This document shows, piece after piece, positions 8,856-11,477 of a stretch of 11,477 nt of DNA (its first letter is position 1; every line of letters starts with the position of its first letter). The notes under the pieces are model-generated. The model was not told the DNA's origin. It was given only the letters and a program-made list of their open reading frames with translations, and made no database searches. Position numbers and translations under genes: made by a program. The DNA comes from Accumulibacter sp. Lineage in GTDB: Bacteria; Pseudomonadota; Gammaproteobacteria; Burkholderiales; Rhodocyclaceae. The stretch spans positions 1-11,477 of the forward strand of contig DPSD01000129.1 in the NCBI GenBank assembly GCA_003538495.1, given 5' to 3'.

Positions 8856-9524
8856 TCAGGCTTGAACTTTGCGGCGCGCGCAGAAGGCAAGGGCGCCGAT
8901 CCCCAGCAAGGCCAAGGTGCCGGGCTCAGGGATGTTGGGGTTCACGGAGCCGAAGGTGATGTTGTCGTATCCGGTTTGATTGGCGGTGCCGCCAAAGTCG
9001 ATCGAGTAAGCGGTGCCGCCGAAAGCCACACCAACCGGCGTGAAGTTACAGAAAGTACCACTCGGGTCGCCAACGCAGTTGTCGGTATACTGAGCCGTCA
9101 GATTGAGCGACCCAAGGATGTTACCACCGCCGGCCGCGCCACCGAGCGCATCATACACGCTGACAGTCGCCACGGTGGACGACGTGTAATAGAACGAAAA
9201 GCCGGTCGTAAAGCCCGCAGCGTAATCGAGAACGGCGGTCGCCGCGTTCAGGAAGAACATGATGGTATTGGGCGTCGGCTCGTTTGCGAAGTTGCCGCCA
9301 CCGCCGTTATCCGCATCGATAAGCCCCAGGCCATCAACGAACTGGACGCCGTAGTTCGTGCCGGAATTGCCCAGGCTATCGGTTCCGCCGTTGTAGAAAT
9401 TCTGGATGTCGGCGAAGTTACCCACACCTTCGAAGGTCAAGGTGAAGGCCCCGGCTTGAGCGCTGCAGAGCAAACCAGCTGCCACAAGGGCAGCGTTCAG
9501 TAAGCTAGTCTTGATGAGTTTCAT
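8856..9524 (-). CDS. PEP-CTERM sorting domain protein
   Basis: This encodes 222 residues. A Sec signal peptide spans about 1-26 (MKLIKTSLLN, hydrophobic core, then SAQAGA). The mature part is rich in Gly, Asn, Thr and Ala with alternating beta-like segments and a near-terminal SGxxYDNITFG-like stretch (about 185-192). The C-terminus is a textbook PEP-CTERM tail: Pro199-Glu200-Pro201, a hydrophobic helix (GTLALLGIGALAF) and the basic end ARRK. Family knowledge: such proteins are cut and anchored or released by an exosortase and often go to the extracellular polymer matrix. No exosortase is encoded here. Two cysteines (150, 159) could form a disulfide. Its own promoter (sigma-54), candidate activator and IHF sites, and terminator are all visible, so it is a single-gene transcript. 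The ribosome site is AGGGG, 8 nt before the ATG. The ligand or role of the mature domain is unknown. Confidence 0.93.
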   Translation of the reverse strand: MKLIKTSLLNAALVAAGLLCSAQAGAFTLTFEGVGNFADIQNFYNGGTDSLGNSGTNYGVQFVDGLGLIDADNGGGGNFANEPTPNTIMFFLNAATAVLDYAAGFTTGFSFYYTSSTVATVSVYDALGGAAGGGNILGSLNLTAQYTDNCVGDPSGTFCNFTPVGVAFGGTAYSIDFGGTANQTGYDNITFGSVNPNIPEPGTLALLGIGALAFCARRKVQA

Positions 9525-9628
9525 GTCGTTTACCCCTGTTAGAGAAGAGTCGTGTCATAGCTAGGCTGTCGGTGCGCCTTACTGCGGGCTGGCCACCGTT
9601 CGGATTGCATTCAACCCGACGTTGTTCT

Positions 9629-9644
9629 AGCATGTTTCGTGCCA
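9629..9644 (-). promoter_or_regulatory. Sigma-54 (RpoN) -24/-12 promoter of the PEP-CTERM gene
   Basis: On the minus strand the sequence TGGCACGAAACATGCT matches TGGCACG-N4-TTGCW with a single mismatch. The invariant GG (9643-9642) and GC (9631-9630) are 10 bp apart, as RpoN requires. The expected start near 9618 gives a leader of about 93 nt. Control of PEP-CTERM genes by the PrsK/PrsR two-component system with RpoN is established in some exopolymer-producing bacteria. Confidence 0.8.
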
Positions 9645-9651
9645 CGCCTTT

Positions 9652-9664
9652 CAACATGCTGATA
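9652..9664 (-). promoter_or_regulatory. IHF consensus site before the PEP-CTERM promoter
   Basis: TATCAGCATGTTG on the minus strand fits WATCARNNNNTTR at every fixed position. It lies between the candidate activator site and the sigma-54 promoter, where IHF-induced bending normally helps a sigma-54 activator reach RNA polymerase. It is only 7 bp from the promoter core, closer than usual. Confidence 0.5.
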
Positions 9665-9705
9665 AATAGTCATTACTTCTCCAGCGGTCGGGGGGCAACA
9701 ACAGC

Positions 9706-9728
9706 CAGTGTAAGATTTTTCGACACTG
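9706..9728 (-). promoter_or_regulatory. Candidate upstream activator site (dyad) of the PEP-CTERM gene
   Basis: A perfect dyad CAGTGT-N11-ACACTG spans the site. Read on the gene's strand it contains TGTCG-N7-TTACAC (9725-9708). The same element with the same internal spacing occurs upstream of the gene at 11017. It ends 63 bp before the sigma-54 promoter core, about 100 bp upstream of the start point, a standard position for an enhancer-binding protein. Confidence 0.6.
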
Positions 9729-9783
9729 ACTCTTGCCGCGCCCGGCCCGGCCCACCCAGCCTGAGTGTCCGCAGCCAACGATC

Positions 9784-9996
9784 TCAGCCGTAGCGCCCCT
9801 CAATGTCGTCAGCGGCTTCCTTGTGGGTCGGGGCAGCGAACATCTCTTCGGTCAGCGCGTACGCGACCCCTCGCCCCATCAGCATGAAAATGCACTCTTC
9901 GCGGATGGTGTACGGGCCACGCAGTTCCCAGAGCAGCACCTGCCGCAGCGAGTCTTCGACGATCGCGTCTGCTGTCTGTGATTCGACCGCTGGAGA
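9784..9996 (-). pseudogene. Headless coding remnant, unknown family
   Basis: The minus-strand frame ending with TGA at 9786-9784 is open for 70 codons to a stop at 9999-9997 and has no ATG before residue 38. Its translation looks like real protein rather than a shadow frame: it reads EDSLRQVLLWELRGPYTIRE, then EECIFMLMGRGVAYALTEEM, and ends AADDIEGRYG. Codon third positions are mostly G or C. Adjacent frames give Arg/Pro-rich or stop-broken peptides. The part right of about 9980 overlaps the start of homology to the CoA-transferase copy, so the gene's front appears to have been cut off there. I do not recognise the family. A short intact protein from a GTG at the 20th codon (51 aa) is possible but has no ribosome site. 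Confidence 0.4.
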
Positions 9997-10594
9997 TCAA
10001 CGGCGGGAAATTACGCAGTATGCCATTCCGACGGCACCGATGAACGAGCGCAAGAGCATCGCGCGTCGGGCCGCCTTCGAGCTACGGCCGGGTGCAGTGG
10101 TCCGTCCCGGCATCGGGAGGCCCGAAGACGGCGGCGGCCTGGATGTCGCCTTCCTCGGACTGGCGCAGGCGGACCGGCAGGGCAACCTCAATGTTTCGAA
10201 GTTCGGCCCGCGTCTGGTGTGTACTGGCGGCTTCATCAATATCTCGCTCTCGCAGAACGCCCGGAAGGCGATCTTCATCGGCACCTTCGCGGCCGGCGCG
10301 CTGAAAGTCGCGATCGACGACGGCCAGTTCCGAATCGTGCAAGACCGCGAGGCTGGAAAGTTGGCCGAACAGATCGCGCACGGGACTTTCAGCGGCGCCC
10401 GGGACCGCACGAGCGGTTTGACGATCGACATGGTCAAGGAGGTGGTCGACACCTACTACCAAAAGGTCACCCGCCTCACCTCGAATGCCTTTCTGCGCGC
10501 CAGGCTCGGCGAAGGTCTCGGGAAGCGAAAAATCGCTGCGCGCAGCTACCAAGCCGCCGCCGAGGCCGAAGCACGCCTCCGGCCGCCGGAGTGA
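9981..10594 (+). pseudogene. Shortened, diverged copy of the CoA-transferase
   Basis: From about 9981 (securely from 10021) to the TGA at 10592-10594 the sequence is homologous to the gene at 6424-8427, with roughly 80-90 percent base identity in blocks by eye. It corresponds to residues about 292-327, 381-477 and 613-667 of that protein. The N-terminal alpha half is absent. One deletion removes residues 328-380, including the catalytic Glu347 segment. A second removes residues 478-612. A 6-bp insertion adds Leu-Ser after GGFINIS. All three changes keep the frame, so the copy is open from an in-frame ATG at 10040 (185 aa) to the stop. Without the alpha half and the glutamate it cannot be a CoA-transferase. 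Most likely it is a decaying duplicate; a retained partner or regulatory role is possible but unsupported. No good ribosome site precedes the ATG at 10040. Confidence 0.85.
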
Positions 10595-10767
10595 TGCGCC
10601 GGCGATAATCGTATCCAGGGGCCGGCGTGGACAACCTCGATCACGCCGCTTTGACGCCGCCGGCCAGCGCCAGGATGCCGATCCGGCGAAATCCGGCCGC
10701 TGTTGCGATCCCGATGCTTATCCGCCGCCACCAGCAGCAGTAGAACTTGGCCGACCTGAGGATGATC
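10595..10767. other. Intergenic stretch after the CoA-transferase copy
   Basis: No supported gene is seen. The only minus-strand frame with an ATG (10787-10641, 48 codons) is discussed among the rejected items. The region holds short CCGG-rich imperfect repeats (around 10680-10702) and no terminator-like hairpin with a T-run. Confidence 0.4.
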
Positions 10768-10785
10768 TGTCGGATTTCTTTACAC
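10768..10785 (+). promoter_or_regulatory. Candidate upstream activator site of the gene at 11017
   Basis: TGTCG-N7-TTACAC lies on the gene's strand and is the same element as at 9708-9725. It ends 64 bp before the sigma-54 promoter core, against 63 bp at the PEP-CTERM gene. The outer dyad symmetry is weaker here than at the other site. Confidence 0.6.
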
Positions 10786-10816
10786 ATGCGGTCTGCGGTT
10801 CCCGCCAACTTCCTAT

Positions 10817-10829
10817 TAAGTAACTGATA
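10817..10829 (-). promoter_or_regulatory. IHF consensus site before the promoter of the gene at 11017
   Basis: On the minus strand TATCAGTTACTTA fits WATCARNNNNTTR completely. It sits between the candidate activator site and the sigma-54 promoter, about 20 bp from the promoter core, in the opposite orientation to the IHF site of the other gene. Confidence 0.5.
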
Positions 10830-10849
10830 AAAAATTGACTATTGGTTTT

Positions 10850-10865
10850 TGGCATGAAACGTGCT
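10850..10865 (+). promoter_or_regulatory. Sigma-54 (RpoN) -24/-12 promoter of the gene at 11017
   Basis: TGGCATGAAACGTGCT has the invariant GG (10851-10852) and GC (10863-10864) 10 bp apart. It differs from the promoter at 9629-9644 at only two of 16 positions. The expected start near 10876 gives a leader of about 140 nt. Confidence 0.78.
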
Positions 10866-10885
10866 TTGATCAATCCAACCTGTTT

Positions 10886-10914
10886 CTGCACCATTTCCGT
10901 AAGATTTTGTGCAG
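10886..10914. repeat. Inverted repeat in the leader of the gene at 11017
   Basis: CTGCAC (10886-10891) and GTGCAG (10909-10914) form a perfect 6-bp dyad with a 17-nt spacer. It lies about 10-40 nt after the predicted start point, so it could be an operator or a weak leader stem. The function is unknown. Confidence 0.3.
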
Positions 10915-11016
10915 CAATGGGGGGTTGCCAGGGTTGGTTCTGATGCCTTCGGAGCGCCAATCGATCAACCGATAACTAAAACCATCAATCACCCAATCAC
11001 CACTTGGAGCAGACAA

Positions 11017-11477
11017 ATGAACAAGACACATCTGGCATCAGGAATGAAACTTCGGCACGCCGTCCAGCTTGGTCTGGCTGGCCTGGCACTCGCCTGCACC
11101 GTTCCCGCTTGGGCCGTGGCGATCAGCGTCGAGAATGGCGGAATCACTTTGAACTCGACTGACACGAGCACTGCCGGCGACATCGGGGCTCCCTGGGTCA
11201 TCGACGAGACCATGACCTCTGCCGGCACCCTGAAATTTGAAGGCGATCCGCTCGGTGGTAATAACCCGACCGGCAGCGGCCACGCGGCCGGGAAGTGGTT
11301 CCAGAAAATCGTTACCAACAACACGGGTGTGGCCTGGACGTCGTTTGAACTCGAATTGCAGGTCATCCTTGGCACGCCTTCCGGTCAGGGCGACGGTCTG
11401 AGCTTCGTCGATGGGTCTCCTCTGACGGGGCTTTTCAGCTCCGACGTGTTCTCGGGCTACACCCGCATCGATGACAC
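11017..11477 (+). CDS. Secreted protein, probable PEP-CTERM type, 3' partial
   Basis: The frame is open from the ATG at 11017 to the window end, giving 153 visible residues. GGAG lies 7 nt upstream. A Sec signal peptide is clear: basic start (MNKTHLASGMKLRH), hydrophobic core (LGLAGLALA) and a likely cleavage after VPAWA at about residue 33. The mature part is Gly/Thr/Asn-rich with beta-like segments and no cysteine: it includes GHAAGKWFQKIVTNNTGVAW and TSFELELQVILGTPSGQGDG. This style is common in PEP-CTERM exported proteins. Its upstream region copies the sigma-54/IHF/activator layout of the PEP-CTERM gene at 8856-9524, which supports the same sorting class. The PEP tail itself would lie beyond the window, so the class is inferred. 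The second methionine (residue 10) is a possible start, but its AGGA is directly adjacent and too close. Confidence 0.8.
   Translation, partial: MNKTHLASGMKLRHAVQLGLAGLALACTVPAWAVAISVENGGITLNSTDTSTAGDIGAPWVIDETMTSAGTLKFEGDPLGGNNPTGSGHAAGKWFQKIVTNNTGVAWTSFELELQVILGTPSGQGDGLSFVDGSPLTGLFSSDVFSGYTRIDD

Noticed and set aside
8544..9503. Plus-strand frame of 319 codons opposite the PEP-CTERM gene.
   Set aside because: The minus-strand frame has a signal peptide, PEP-CTERM tail, promoter and terminator, so this one is a shadow.
9803..10039. The 79 codons upstream of the ATG at 10040 in the frame of the CoA-transferase copy, as a true N-terminus.
   Set aside because: Most of this stretch is antisense to the minus-strand remnant, and its translation is Ser/Arg-rich without homology to the full CoA-transferase except near its end.
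10641..10787. A 48-codon minus-strand frame with ATG at 10787-10785, reading MCKEIRQIILRSAKFYCCWW and continuing hydrophobic and basic to the stop.
   Set aside because: It has no ribosome site, overlaps the candidate activator site, and its composition could come from GC-rich noise. A homologue in other genomes would change this.

Overview
The window is GC-rich, densely coded and bacterial. Its gene families (YbdL-type aminotransferase, MscL, a type II poly(3-hydroxybutyrate) depolymerase, a fused family I CoA-transferase, a PEP-CTERM protein with a sigma-54 promoter) fit a Gram-negative polyhydroxyalkanoate-cycling betaproteobacterium. A Rhodocyclales / Candidatus Accumulibacter-like organism is my best guess, inferred from family content only. 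No tRNA, rRNA, CRISPR array or intact insertion sequence was seen.

Layout. 1-2283 (+): a two-domain M16 zinc peptidase, cut at its 5' end by the window edge. 2317-2751 (-): mscL. 2865-4022 (-): ybdL-type methionine aminotransferase. 4197-5255 (+): a secreted type II PHB depolymerase lacking a substrate-binding domain. 5274-5516 (-): a GlsB/YeaQ/YmgE small membrane protein. 5586-6098 (-): a BON-LysM (Kbp-like) protein, probably transcribed with the preceding gene. 6424-8427 (+): an acyl-CoA:acetate/3-ketoacid CoA-transferase of 667 aa. 8428-8855: no convincing gene, but it holds the terminator of the next gene. 8856-9524 (-): a PEP-CTERM protein. 9784-9996 (-): a headless coding remnant. About 9981-10594 (+): a shortened, diverged copy of the CoA-transferase. 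11017 to the window end (+): a second secreted protein, probably also of PEP-CTERM type, running off the window.

The most interesting part is 8.8-11.5 kb. The two secreted-protein genes carry the same regulatory layout: a TGTCG-N7-TTACAC element, then a consensus IHF site, then a -24/-12 sigma-54 promoter. The element lies 63 bp before the promoter at one gene and 64 bp at the other, in the same orientation. This looks like a regulon signature of the PrsK/PrsR-RpoN type known to control PEP-CTERM genes, and it gives an explicit candidate for the activator's binding site. Between the two genes lies the decayed CoA-transferase duplicate, which has lost the catalytic glutamate through an in-frame deletion yet is still open from its conserved start to its stop.

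How the genes relate: PHB depolymerase and the CoA-transferase plausibly both touch short-chain acid and PHA metabolism, but they are not an operon. MscL, GlsB and the LysM/BON protein are envelope or stress functions. The PEP-CTERM proteins are probably exported for the exopolymer/floc matrix; the required exosortase is not in the window.
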